DNA of 64,000 bases from positions 3,472,001 to 3,536,000 of the forward strand of contig CP121336.1 of assembly GCA_043553855.1 (NCBI GenBank). The letters are read 5' to 3'. The translations under genes and the position numbers were made by a program. Below are positions 8,971 through 17,439 of the stretch, in pieces; positions within the stretch are counted from its first letter, which is position 1, and the number at the start of each line of letters is the position of its first letter. The DNA is from JAUIAS01 sp030425395. GTDB lineage: Bacteria > Pseudomonadota > Alphaproteobacteria > Rhodobacterales > Rhodobacteraceae. The notes under the pieces were generated by a model. The model was not told the origin of the DNA and searched no databases. It saw only the letters and a list, made by a program, of their open reading frames with translations.

Positions 8971-9956
8971 GCACCAACGCAATCCTGACCCTAAAGAACG
9001 TCTCGCGGAACTACAAAGTGTCCCGCAGTCTGTTCAACAAGGCCCAAACCCTGCGCGCCGTCACCGATATCGACCTGGAAATGCGACGCGGCGAGGTGCT
9101 GGCACTGGTCGGCGAGTCCGGCTGTGGAAAATCCACACTGTCACGCCTGATCATTGGCCTTGAAGAGCCGTCGAGCGGCGAAATACTTCTGGAAGGCAAG
9201 CCTGTCGCGGAAATCCACCGCCTTGAACGCGCCCGCAAGATCCAGCCGGTGTTTCAGGATCCCTATGGCTCGCTCAACCCGCGCAAGACGATCGGACAGA
9301 TTGTCGGTCTGCCCTTCTCTGTCCAGCGGACGGCAAATGCGTCCCAGATCCGCAAGGAGGTCCTGGCCATGCTAGGGCGCGTGGGTCTGCCGGAAACCGT
9401 TTATGATCGGATGCCAAGCCAGCTTTCCGGCGGTCAGCGCCAGCGCGTTGCCATCGCACGCGCGCTGCTGACAAGACCCTCGGTCGTGATCTGCGACGAG
9501 CCGACTTCGGCGCTGGACGTATCGGTTCAATCGCAGATCCTGAACCTTCTTCTTGATCTGAAAAAGGAATTCGGGCTGACATATCTGTTCATCAGCCACG
9601 ATCTGTCCGTGGTGCAGCACCTCGCGGATCGGGTCGCGGTGATGTACATGGGCCGTATCGTCGAATTGTCTGACGCCGCAACGCTGTTCAGCGCGCCCCG
9701 CCACCCCTATACCCAAGCGCTTCTTGCCTCGGCCCTTACCGCAGACCCGACGTTGCCTTTGCCCGATCTCGGCCTGGGGACCAGTTATCCAGATCCGATG
9801 AACCTGCCGACGGGGTGCTCTTTTCATCCCCGTTGTCCTGTCGCAACGGACACCTGCCGACAGACGCGACCGGAGTTGCAAAGCGATACCGGGGGGCGGG
9901 TGGCCTGTCATCTTTGCGACCCATCGAACAAGAAAACGCAGAGTACCGTCGCATGA
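8967..9956 (+). CDS. ABC transporter ATP-binding protein, DppF/OppF-like
   Basis: A 329-residue second ATPase. Walker A GESGCGKS is at 49-56, the signature is LSGGQRQR, Walker B includes VVICDEPTSALD and the H-loop is ISHDLS. The family C-terminal motif GCSFHPRCPVATDTC is present. Overlaps of 4 bases on both sides (ATGA) link it to the DppD-like gene and to the peptidase, so importer and hydrolase are made from one message. Confidence 0.93.
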   Translation: MSTNAILTLKNVSRNYKVSRSLFNKAQTLRAVTDIDLEMRRGEVLALVGESGCGKSTLSRLIIGLEEPSSGEILLEGKPVAEIHRLERARKIQPVFQDPYGSLNPRKTIGQIVGLPFSVQRTANASQIRKEVLAMLGRVGLPETVYDRMPSQLSGGQRQRVAIARALLTRPSVVICDEPTSALDVSVQSQILNLLLDLKKEFGLTYLFISHDLSVVQHLADRVAVMYMGRIVELSDAATLFSAPRHPYTQALLASALTADPTLPLPDLGLGTSYPDPMNLPTGCSFHPRCPVATDTCRQTRPELQSDTGGRVACHLCDPSNKKTQSTVA

Positions 9957-12307
9957 GCACTGACCAAGACCGTCCGGCAACCATTTCAGAGCGCTATGAC
10001 AGGGCAGCAGCCTTCTTGCCGAACCGGCTGAGCGCCAATCTTCGCAACACAGATTTCGAGCCGGTCTGGATCAAGGGCGAGGATCGCTTCTGGTATCGCC
10101 GAGAGATCACGGGAGGGTACCAATTCGTTCTGGTGGATGCGCCCCGCAGGCAGGTTGCCCCGGCCTTTGATCACAAGACCCTGGCCAATGCATTGACCCT
10201 GGCATCAGGGACCCCTTGCGATCCCGCCCGGCTGCCCTTCATGCATTTCACCTTGCGCAACGCGAAGATACGTTTCGATGCATTCGGGGCAAGCTGGGTA
10301 TTTGACCCTGTCGATGCGGAATGCCGCCGGATCACGCCATTTCCCGCCGCGCAGGACGAGGTCGCGTCGCCCGACTTCTCTCACGTCGCGTTCCAGCGCG
10401 ACCACAACCTTTGGCTGCGAGACAGCAGCACAGGCGCGGAAACCCAACTGACCCACGATGGCTGCGACGGCGTGAGCTATGCGAAGTCACCAGATTGCAA
10501 CACGGCGACATTGTCCAATCGACAGGCCGGGGTCCGCCTGCCCGTGGCCGTGGTCTGGTCGCCGGATTCGCGCGCACTCGTGACCCACAAGCTCGACGAA
10601 AGAGATGTCCCGCTGCTGCACCTTCTGCAGTCCGCACCGAAGGCGCAAATCAGACCAAAACTGCATTCGCTGCATGTCGCCTTTCCGGGCGACGCCCATA
10701 TCGCGATGCAGCAATTCATCATCATTGATACGCTCACCGGCCGCGTTGTGCCGATCAGGACCGACCCGATCTGTGCGTTGCAGACCAGCAGTATCGAGTT
10801 GATGAATGTCTGGTGGAGTATGGACGGCCGCACGGTTTTTCTGATCGACATCGGGCGAACCGAAAAGACGGCGCGGCTGTTGTCTGTCGATGCAGAGACC
10901 GGCCAGACGCGGGTTGTGCTGGAAGAGTTCGCGCAAACCTATCTCGAAATGAACCATGCCGCCGTGCATGACCGGCCACTGGTGCGCGACCTGAACAACG
11001 GCGATGAGATCCTGTGGTTTTCGCAACGCGACGGTTGGGGGCACCTCTACCTGTACGATGGGCACAGCGGGGCGCTGAAGACCCAGGTTACGTCCGGGCG
11101 TATGCTGGTGCGGGCCATCCATCATGTCGATGCCGAGGCCAGAACCGTGGTGTTCTGTGCCAACGGGCCTGATGTCTCCCAGGATCCCTATCACCGTGCG
11201 CTGTTTCGCATCGGTCTGGATGGGCAGGGTCTGCAACGGCTGACCCCAGACGGGACCGACCAGCATGTCATGACGACCACACCCATTCGGGCGCGGGAAT
11301 TTCGAACGCGGAAGGCACCGCCTCCGGGCGAGGGGATGTCCGAAAGCGGGAAGTATTTCGTGGCTTCGGCATCTGCCATCGACACGGCGCAATGCGCGAC
11401 CCTCTACCGCAACGACGGAACGCCGGTGATGGAAATCGACAGCGCCGACATCAGCGCCGCAACCGCCCTGGGCTGGCGCGCGCCTGAAGCTTTCGTGGCA
11501 CTGGCAGCGGATGGCGAAACCGAAATACATGGCGCACTCTGGAAACCACGCGATTTCGATCCTGCGCACCGCTACCCCGTCCTCGATTTCATCTATCCCG
11601 GACCACAGCGGATACAGGTTCCGAAACGCTGCTTCGCGAACTCCGAACGCATGACCTATTGCCTGTCACAAGCGCTCGCCGAACTGGGCATTATCGTGAT
11701 TGCCGTTGACGGACGCGGCACCCCCTTCCGGTCCAAGGCGTTTCACGATGCGGCCTACGGGACCCAGGATAATCCCGGCAACATCGACGATCATATCGCC
11801 GCCATACGTCACCTCGCTGCGGCCCACCCCTATATTGATCTCACCCGTGTCGGCATGCTGGGGCATTCCGGCGGCGCGCTGGCATCGGCAATTGCCATTC
11901 TGCGGCATCCCGATTTTTTCAGGGCCGCGATCTGTTCGTCGGGGAACTATGACTACCGCGGGTATAATTTCTATTGGGGCGAGAAATACATGGGGCCAAT
12001 GGCCGTCGAGGCGGACGGCACGACCTCATTCGACCATCTGGATTGCACCCGCCTGGCCGGAAACCTGAAAGGCAAGCTATTGCTGGGCAGCGGCGATATG
12101 GATGACAATGTTCATTGCTTTCAGACCCATCGCCTGGCCAAAGCCCTGATCGAGGAAAACATGAACTTCGATCAAATCACGATACCGAATGCCAATCATG
12201 AAACCATCATGCACCATCCCTACTGGCAACGGAAGATGATGGATTTCCTGACGCAACATCTTGTCGGAGGGCATCCACCCGAACACTATGACTTGACGAA
12301 AAACTGA
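9953..12307 (+). CDS. S9-family (dipeptidyl peptidase IV-like) serine peptidase
   Basis: A 784-residue peptidase of the S9B/DPP-IV type, which removes N-terminal dipeptides. The N-terminal ~500 residues fit the eight-bladed beta-propeller (for example NLWLRDSSTGAETQLTHDG and VWSPDSRALVTHKLDE). The C-terminal alpha/beta hydrolase has nucleophile Ser639 in GHSGGA, an acid in GDMDDNV and a base in NANHE. GHSGGA is a variant of the usual GWSYGG. There is no signal peptide. It is the last gene of the importer operon (ATGA overlap), so it likely digests the imported peptide in the cytoplasm. Confidence 0.9.
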   Translation: MSTDQDRPATISERYDRAAAFLPNRLSANLRNTDFEPVWIKGEDRFWYRREITGGYQFVLVDAPRRQVAPAFDHKTLANALTLASGTPCDPARLPFMHFTLRNAKIRFDAFGASWVFDPVDAECRRITPFPAAQDEVASPDFSHVAFQRDHNLWLRDSSTGAETQLTHDGCDGVSYAKSPDCNTATLSNRQAGVRLPVAVVWSPDSRALVTHKLDERDVPLLHLLQSAPKAQIRPKLHSLHVAFPGDAHIAMQQFIIIDTLTGRVVPIRTDPICALQTSSIELMNVWWSMDGRTVFLIDIGRTEKTARLLSVDAETGQTRVVLEEFAQTYLEMNHAAVHDRPLVRDLNNGDEILWFSQRDGWGHLYLYDGHSGALKTQVTSGRMLVRAIHHVDAEARTVVFCANGPDVSQDPYHRALFRIGLDGQGLQRLTPDGTDQHVMTTTPIRAREFRTRKAPPPGEGMSESGKYFVASASAIDTAQCATLYRNDGTPVMEIDSADISAATALGWRAPEAFVALAADGETEIHGALWKPRDFDPAHRYPVLDFIYPGPQRIQVPKRCFANSERMTYCLSQALAELGIIVIAVDGRGTPFRSKAFHDAAYGTQDNPGNIDDHIAAIRHLAAAHPYIDLTRVGMLGHSGGALASAIAILRHPDFFRAAICSSGNYDYRGYNFYWGEKYMGPMAVEADGTTSFDHLDCTRLAGNLKGKLLLGSGDMDDNVHCFQTHRLAKALIEENMNFDQITIPNANHETIMHHPYWQRKMMDFLTQHLVGGHPPEHYDLTKN

Positions 12308-12562
12308 GAAACGGCTCTTTTTCTGGCGTCGCGAGCAAGGTGTCTTCGCCATCAACAGAGCCCCGCCGCAGCACAATACGCCCAATCCCGGAACGCCAAA
12401 GAACGCAAAGCAACAGTCCCAACGAGTGGCATTGTGGCGGAAGTGCCAGTTTGGGCGCAGATATGCAGGTCAAATCTCAGTTGCGTTTTGGGCAGGTGGA
12501 ATTGCAAACCACGGACAAAATCATGAATCCAATGACTTGCGGATCAGAGAAGGTTCGCTGCC

Positions 12563-12581
12563 AGTCCCGTCCCCTCCGCCA
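12563..12581 (+). repeat. Possible tRNA-Ser 3'-end fragment (attachment-site fossil)
   Basis: The 19 bases AGTCCCGTCCCCTCCGCCA match the pattern of a bacterial tRNA-Ser 3' end: the end of the T-loop, the T-stem 3' strand, a seven-base acceptor strand, a G discriminator and CCA. The upstream sequence does not fold as the rest of a tRNA, so only the 3' end is present. This is what an att repeat left by a tRNA-targeting integrase looks like. No matching tRNA is in the window. Confidence 0.4.
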
Positions 12582-12606
12582 CTTGCACATAGCAAACCCG
12601 AGATGA

Positions 12607-12628
12607 GGTCCCTAGCAGGGCCTTTTTT
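12607..12628 (+). terminator. Rho-independent terminator
   Basis: A GC-rich stem GGCCCT/AGGGCC, with one bulged T and a three-base AGC loop, is followed by six T residues. It lies 26 bases after the tRNA-like fragment, as a terminator of a tRNA gene would, and could also stop readthrough from the peptide operon. Confidence 0.6.
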
Positions 12629-12730
12629 CTGTTTTTTTCAAAGGGGTTTAGCGAGGCTATCCGACTTTCGGAGACTGGGGTTTCGGCCAAAATAGGTCTC
12701 TGAACGGCCCGCGTCTCTTTCCATCCGCCC

Positions 12731-12814
12731 TTCGCCAAAATTGAGGCGGATTAAAAAAGTGTATTACTTTCAGTATATTGACGAAATCCCCTTTCGCCGC
12801 AGTTGAAGCGGGTT
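12731..12814 (+). repeat. Two degenerate direct repeats upstream of photolyase-like gene
   Basis: Two 22-base units at 12731-12752 and 12793-12814 share 17 positions (pattern TTCGCC-N4-TTGA-R-GCGG-R-TT) and lie 62 bases apart. Each can fold into a weak stem. They may be regulatory for the downstream cluster, or old repeat debris. Confidence 0.3.
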
Positions 12815-12943
12815 CATCTGCTTTCGGTGCGAACAGAGACACCCGAAGGCGGCGTGGTTGTGAGTAATGTCACGCATTTCTGCCGAGTTGAACTTTGGCG
12901 ACCACGCGTTAGGTGCCCACCCGGCGTAACTGAGATTGGCACC

Positions 12944-14161
12944 ATGACAAATTTGACCCCGACCCGTACCGCCGGCGAAGAGCTTTTAGCAGCTTTTGCG
13001 CCCCGCATGGGGCGACGATACGCCAATGGCCGCAATACGGACCATGGCCCGGGCGCGCACAAGGCGGTTTCCGTGCTATCACGCTATATCCGGCGCAGGT
13101 TGGTGCTGGAGGCGGATGCGGTTTCCGCGGCGCTGTCCGCCCATGGGCCGGAAGACGCGGAAAAGTTCGTGCAAGAGGTCATCTGGCGCGGCTATTTTAA
13201 GGGTTGGCTGGAACGTCGCCCGCAGGTCTGGGACAGTTATCGCAGAGGGCTGGACGCTGATCTGGCCAGCCTTGAGCGTGACCGCCGCTTGCGCCGGGAT
13301 GTGGATCGCGCAATGTCCGGGCAAACGGGGCTCGAGTGCTTCGATGCTTGGGCTATCGAACTGGTGGATACCGGTTATCTCCACAATCATGCGCGGATGT
13401 GGTTCGCCTCGATCTGGATCTTTACGCTAGGGCTGCCGTGGCGGCTGGGAGCGGATTTCTTTTTCCGCCACCTGCTTGATGGCGATGCCGCCTCTAACAC
13501 GCTGGGTTGGCGCTGGGTGGCGGGGCTGCATACGCGCGGCAAGCCCTATCCGGCCGACGCGCAGAATATCGCGACCTTCACAGCTGGTCGGTTCACTCCG
13601 CGCCGTAGTGATCTGGCCGAGGTCACCCAAGGGCTGGAGGCAACCGAGCCTGACGGCCTTCCACCCGTTCTGCCGCTGCGCTCGGTCATGTCACCGCAAC
13701 CCGGCCGCCCAACGGCCCTGCTGATCACGGACGAGGATTGCCGGGTTGAGGATTTCGACGTGGCTGCATTGGATATACGAACGGCGGCCACGCTCATGTC
13801 GGGTCATCTGCGATCCCCTTTGCCGGTATCTGATCTTGTCCTGCGGTTTGAGGAAGATGCATTGGCGGATGCGGCTGCGCGTGCCGGCGTCACGCCAGTG
13901 AAGATACAGGCAAACGACCCCTCAGACTTGGCAAGATGGGCGATAGATGCGGGCGCAACACAGATCGTTACACCATTTGTCACGCGCGGCCCGTTGCGGG
14001 ACTGGCTGGATGAGGCCACCCCGGCTTCGGTCAAGCAAGGCATAACCCTGTGCGAATGGCAGCGCGATCGGGATATGGCGATCTGGCCCCATGCCACCGC
14101 CGGGTTCTTCAAGGTCAAGCAAAACATCCCGCGCATCCTTGAACAGGCGGGTCTCGCATGA
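12944..14161 (+). CDS. Photolyase/cryptochrome-like FAD-binding protein, FAD domain first
   Basis: A 405-residue protein whose first ~270 residues match the helical FAD-binding domain of photolyases and cryptochromes. Visible motifs are HNHARMWFAS from residue 147, LDGDAASNTLGWRWVAG and ADAQNI. The usual N-terminal alpha/beta antenna domain is absent. Instead the C-terminal ~130 residues look like an alpha/beta fold (ALLITDEDCRVEDFD, then a segment rich in alternating strands and helices). The order therefore appears reversed. The ATG at 12944 was chosen because the longer frame upstream has no family similarity. It overlaps the FAD oxidoreductase gene by 4 bases. DNA repair or light sensing is possible; the function is unproven. 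Confidence 0.8.
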   Translation: MTNLTPTRTAGEELLAAFAPRMGRRYANGRNTDHGPGAHKAVSVLSRYIRRRLVLEADAVSAALSAHGPEDAEKFVQEVIWRGYFKGWLERRPQVWDSYRRGLDADLASLERDRRLRRDVDRAMSGQTGLECFDAWAIELVDTGYLHNHARMWFASIWIFTLGLPWRLGADFFFRHLLDGDAASNTLGWRWVAGLHTRGKPYPADAQNIATFTAGRFTPRRSDLAEVTQGLEATEPDGLPPVLPLRSVMSPQPGRPTALLITDEDCRVEDFDVAALDIRTAATLMSGHLRSPLPVSDLVLRFEEDALADAAARAGVTPVKIQANDPSDLARWAIDAGATQIVTPFVTRGPLRDWLDEATPASVKQGITLCEWQRDRDMAIWPHATAGFFKVKQNIPRILEQAGLA

Positions 14162-15087
14162 TCCCCGTCGTCATCATCGGCTCTGGCATCGCAGGTCTGG
14201 TCTGTGCCCGGACCCTAGCTGCGGCGGGTCTTGTCCCGGTTGTGCTGGACAAAGGGCGCGGCATTGGCGGGCGCGTGGCGACACGACGGGTGGGCGCACT
14301 GCAATTCGACCATGGCGCGCAATATGTCACTGCGCAAAGCCCCGGTTTCGGCGCCGTGCTGTCGGAACTGCACACGGCCGGGGCACTGGTTGAATGGCCA
14401 GATGAAGGCGATCGCCCACGCTATGTGGGACGGCCCGGCATGTCTGCACTGGCCAAGGCGCTGGGGGTCGGGTTGGATATCCGTCAAGGCGTGCAAGTCA
14501 TGGGCATGACACAAACCCGCGATGGCTGGGCGTTGGATCTGGGCGACAGTGTCCTGCAAACCCGCCGCGTGGTCATGACCGTGCCCGCACCGCAGGTCGC
14601 GGGATTGCTGGAACCAGAGCATCCGCTGGTCGCCGCATTGGCCCCTGTGCGACTGGCGCCTTGCCTGACGCTGATGGCTGCCGTGACCGCGCCCGCGTCG
14701 TTTACCAGCCGCCAAGATCGGGATGATCCGCTGGCATGGATCGCGCTGGACAACAGCAAGCGAGACCGCCCGCAAGGTACCGCGCTGTGGGTCGCGCAGG
14801 CGGGCCAAGATTTTTCCGAAACGCATCTGGAACAAGACCCGCCTGCCATCGCCAATGCCATGCTGCCCTTGCTGTGTGACCGGCTGGGCGTGACAGCAGA
14901 CCGTGTGACACATGCCGCCGCTCACCGCTGGCGCTATGCCCGCGTGACGCGGGCGCTTGGCCAGCCCTTCCTGACCAGCGCGGATGGCACGCTGCATCTG
15001 GGCGGCGACTGGTGTTTGGGCCCGAGGGTCGAGGCCGCATGGCAAAGCGGCACCGCAATCGCCCACGACATTCTGGCCCGCACATGA
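14158..15087 (+). CDS. NAD(P)/FAD-dependent oxidoreductase, renalase-like
   Basis: A 309-residue flavoprotein starting with the dinucleotide-binding motif GSGIAGLVCARTLAAAG, then the acidic end of the second strand (LDKGRGIGGR). The FAD-contact segment RRVGALQFDHGAQY is typical of renalase-like amine oxidases. A C-terminal GDWCLGPRVEAAWQSG motif binds the flavin. It is coupled by ATGA overlaps to the photolyase-like gene before it and the membrane-protein gene after it. Related pairs occur in stress and light-response clusters of this bacterial group; the substrate is unknown. Confidence 0.85.
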   Translation: MIPVVIIGSGIAGLVCARTLAAAGLVPVVLDKGRGIGGRVATRRVGALQFDHGAQYVTAQSPGFGAVLSELHTAGALVEWPDEGDRPRYVGRPGMSALAKALGVGLDIRQGVQVMGMTQTRDGWALDLGDSVLQTRRVVMTVPAPQVAGLLEPEHPLVAALAPVRLAPCLTLMAAVTAPASFTSRQDRDDPLAWIALDNSKRDRPQGTALWVAQAGQDFSETHLEQDPPAIANAMLPLLCDRLGVTADRVTHAAAHRWRYARVTRALGQPFLTSADGTLHLGGDWCLGPRVEAAWQSGTAIAHDILART

Positions 15088-15905
15088 CCCTGTTGGACGA
15101 TCCTCGTATCGCGCGGCTGATCACACTGATCCGTGCGGCCCTGAGAGCCCCGAAAGGGGCGGGGCGTATCGCTCTTGCGCTGTGCCTTGGTGCGCTGTGC
15201 CATGCGACATTCGCGGCAGGGGTACTGGCGATGATCGTGATGATGTTTTTCGGCTTAAGCAAAAGCCTTGGCACCGTGCCGGGGCCCTTGTCGGTGCTGG
15301 CCAACGCCGCGCTTATCGCACAATTTCCGCTGGCGCATTCGCTGCTGCTGACCGGTCCCGGAGGGCGGTTTCTGGCCCGTCTTGTCCCTGGCCCCCATGG
15401 TCAGACGCTGGCCACCACCACCTATGCCATCATCGCATCAACCCAGCTTCTTGCGCTGTTTACGCTGTGGACGCCGTCGGGCATCGTCTGGTGGCAAGCC
15501 GAGGGTGCGGTGTTCTGGGCTGTCGCGGGCGCCTATGCAGCAAGCTGGCTGATCCTGTTGAAAGCCAGCTTCGACGCCGGCACCGAGGTGCAATCGGGGG
15601 CACTTGGGTGGATGTCGCTCATGGCGCGCATTCGGCCTGTGTTTCCCGATATGCCGACCCAAGGGCTGTTTCGCCTGATACGCCAGCCGATCTATGTGGC
15701 CTTTGCGCTGACGTTGTGGACCGTGCCAGTCTGGACGCCCGACCAGTTGGCGTTGGCCATTTGCTTTACCGCCTATTGCTTGTTTGCCCCGCGCCTGAAG
15801 GAACGCCGCTTTGCCGCCCGCTACGGTGATCGTTTTGCACGGTATCGCGCTGAGGTGCCTTATGCGCTGCCGCGCTTGCTGAAGGACCGCCCCGATGCGC
15901 AATGA
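15084..15905 (+). CDS. NnrU/isoprenylcysteine methyltransferase-like membrane protein
   Basis: A 273-residue integral membrane protein with about six hydrophobic helices. The C-terminal segment RLIRQPIYVAFALTLWTVP, followed by KERRFAARYGDRFARYRAEV, matches the SAM-binding end of the ICMT/PEMT and NnrU-like membrane methyltransferases. The ATG at 15084 overlaps the oxidoreductase stop (ATGA). It probably acts on a lipid or prenyl compound; the specificity is not evident. Confidence 0.75.
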   Translation: MTLLDDPRIARLITLIRAALRAPKGAGRIALALCLGALCHATFAAGVLAMIVMMFFGLSKSLGTVPGPLSVLANAALIAQFPLAHSLLLTGPGGRFLARLVPGPHGQTLATTTYAIIASTQLLALFTLWTPSGIVWWQAEGAVFWAVAGAYAASWLILLKASFDAGTEVQSGALGWMSLMARIRPVFPDMPTQGLFRLIRQPIYVAFALTLWTVPVWTPDQLALAICFTAYCLFAPRLKERRFAARYGDRFARYRAEVPYALPRLLKDRPDAQ

Positions 15906-16056
15906 CCTGACGATCTACGACCGCGTCGCAGACCGCTGGTGGTCGGACGACATTCGCTGGGTCCGCACATTGAAGGATCTCGTTCCTGGGCGGCTGGCCT
16001 GCTTTGACCGCCAGATCGACTGGGCGGGCAAAACATTGCTGGACGATGATGGCTAG
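15895..16056 (+). pseudogene. Truncated UbiG-like SAM methyltransferase
   Basis: Fifty-three codons from the ATG at 15895 reproduce the N-terminus of a UbiG-type methyltransferase (NDLTIYDRVADRWWSDD and VRTLKDLVPGRLACFDR). The frame then ends in TLLDDDG-stop exactly where intact members have the glycine-rich SAM-binding motif (VLDLGCAGG). The catalytic domain is missing downstream. It overlaps the preceding gene by 11 bases, so it was once the next member of the operon. A remnant rather than a functional enzyme. Confidence 0.75.
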
Positions 16057-16133
16057 GCTTGTGTGTCAGGCTAGCGATGAGGTGCTTCTTAGGTCGTTCT
16101 TAGCCCCTTGAACAGAAAAACGGAGACTTGGCC

Positions 16134-16529
16134 TTGCCATCACAGAGTTACGTCGAACTGAAAGACCTGCAGATCGCCGTGCGGATCGGGACTTACGGTC
16201 CTGATGATGTTGTACCAGATGCGCATCTGCTGGATCTGACCCTGACGATTGCGCCGCATCTGGTGATGGTTCCGCGCGATGAGATGGTGGTCGTTTTCGA
16301 CTATGATCCGCTGATCCGGAACATCGATACGCTGGCGCGTGCCCATCACTATCAGACGCAAGAGCGGCTGGTGACCTATATCGTCGAAGCCTGCGCCCAG
16401 TATCCTCAGATCGAGGCATTGGAAATCTACCTGCGCAAGCGGCCGGTTCTGTCGGAGACCGGTACGCTTGGGGTGCGTTTGATTGTTGATGTTGAAACGA
16501 TGGCCGCGTTGCGCAGCGCTATAGGTTGA
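16134..16529 (+). CDS. Dihydroneopterin aldolase family protein
   Basis: A 131-residue FolB-type T-fold protein. Recognisable parts are VELKDLQIAVRIGTYGPDD, the strand LDLTLTI, FDYDPLIRNIDTLARAHHYQTQE and EIYLRKRPVL, whose Lys lies where the catalytic Lys of FolB occurs. It would convert dihydroneopterin to hydroxymethyl-dihydropterin in folate synthesis, or be a paralogue. No ATG is available: the TTG at 16134 sits 8 bases after GGAG and is preferred over the TTG at 16128, which is only 2 bases from it. Confidence 0.8.
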   Translation: MPSQSYVELKDLQIAVRIGTYGPDDVVPDAHLLDLTLTIAPHLVMVPRDEMVVVFDYDPLIRNIDTLARAHHYQTQERLVTYIVEACAQYPQIEALEIYLRKRPVLSETGTLGVRLIVDVETMAALRSAIG

Positions 16530-16574
16530 AGCATATTGCAGCCGTGAAAGCCGCCATTTCAACCGTTGCGAAGC

Positions 16575-17144
16575 TCAGGGTGCAAGCCACGTCCCCGCCC
16601 AACCATCGTCACGGTCAAACCGGGCGCGGCGATGGTGTGGGCCCAGATGCAAAGCGTCCACAGTTGCGATCGCGAGCCGCAAGATGACAAAGGACTCCGG
16701 GTCGGCGGCTTTCGTATAATCCAGCGCCTGTGCGATGGGCTGGCCGGGCGCCGGGGTGCTGCCGTAAGACAAACGCGACACTTCTGGCACGCCCGCCCAG
16801 ATCGCCGCCACATCCGGACCGGTCAGAAGTGTAACGTGAGCCTCCAGCCGCAGTTGCAGATGCGCCGAGGCATCCCACACATGGAGGGCTGCAAAGGGTG
16901 TGACGCGCAAATCTCCGACCTTGGCCGACCGCAGATCGGTATGAATGTCCAACGTGCCCGCCGCCTTATCGGCCGCGCGTAGGACGACCGTGCGGGCCTG
17001 CGGCCTGCCTTCCGGAGTGACAGTCGCCAATGTCGGGTGCCGGGCCGGGGCATGCCGATCGTGAACACCGCGGGTTAGGCGTGCCCAGACTTCGGCATAC
17101 AACTGCGACAGATCGCAGGCCCAGGGATGGGGATCAGCCTTCAT
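16575..17144 (-). CDS. Pyridoxamine 5'-phosphate oxidase family protein
   Basis: A 189-residue flavin-binding split-barrel protein (PNPOx family, Alr4036-like). FMN-binding features are TLATVTPEGRPQARTVVLR and DIHTDLRSAKVGDL, and the C-terminus carries the R-rich FDRDDGWAGTWLAP end. The ATG at 17144 has a GAGG ribosome site 7 bases upstream. It overlaps the DUF2805 gene by 4 bases on the same strand and converges with the FolB-like gene. The exact reaction is unknown; members reduce or bind FMN, F420 or heme-like ligands. Confidence 0.85.
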   Translation of the reverse strand: MKADPHPWACDLSQLYAEVWARLTRGVHDRHAPARHPTLATVTPEGRPQARTVVLRAADKAAGTLDIHTDLRSAKVGDLRVTPFAALHVWDASAHLQLRLEAHVTLLTGPDVAAIWAGVPEVSRLSYGSTPAPGQPIAQALDYTKAADPESFVILRLAIATVDALHLGPHHRRARFDRDDGWAGTWLAP

Positions 17145-17353
17145 TTGTAAACCTCGCGCCGGTCGGCAAAAGCGCGCACGCGTCTGCGCCACGCCCGGTA
17201 GCTGCCGGATTTCAGGTTTCGTCGCATCAAAGCCTTTACCTCGTCTGGCCCCAGCCCGTGCAAAGCGCGGATCTGGTCGAAGCTAGCATGATCGCTGAGC
17301 GCCATCTCGATGATTTCGCCAACAGTCGCAGGGTCAAGGAGTTCGCTTTTCAT
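17141..17353 (-). CDS. DUF2805 / TIGR03643 family protein
   Basis: A 70-residue protein with the family signature EIIEMALSDHASFDQIRALHG, then VKALMRRNLKSGSYRAWRRRV. It looks like a small helical, HTH-like basic protein. Genes of this family often sit near photolyase-like and flavin oxidoreductase genes, as here within 4.5 kb. It is the first gene of a two-gene minus-strand unit with the PNPOx-like gene and is the last recognisable host gene before the prophage. Confidence 0.85.
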   Translation of the reverse strand: MKSELLDPATVGEIIEMALSDHASFDQIRALHGLGPDEVKALMRRNLKSGSYRAWRRRVRAFADRREVYK

Positions 17354-17439
17354 AAGAAAGGAAGTGTCTTTGCCGCGTTACAAGTCAAGCTTCCCTTGCT
17401 GCGGTGGCCGTTCACGCAGCACGAGAGGTCAACTTTAGC

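Larger units (their letters stand above)
12308..12943. other. Gene-free stretch between peptide locus and photolyase cluster
   Basis: These 636 bases hold no convincing coding region; short open frames on either strand lack ribosome sites and family resemblance. What can be seen is a possible tRNA-Ser 3'-end fossil, a terminator-like hairpin just after it, and two copies of a degenerate 22-base element ahead of the photolyase-like gene, each listed separately. It looks like a former integration scar. Confidence 0.6.

Noticed and set aside
7786..8982. 398-codon minus-strand reading frame antisense to the importer ATPase genes
   Set aside because: The plus-strand ATPases are unmistakable; the antisense frame has no motif or ribosome site and comes from GC-rich codon bias.
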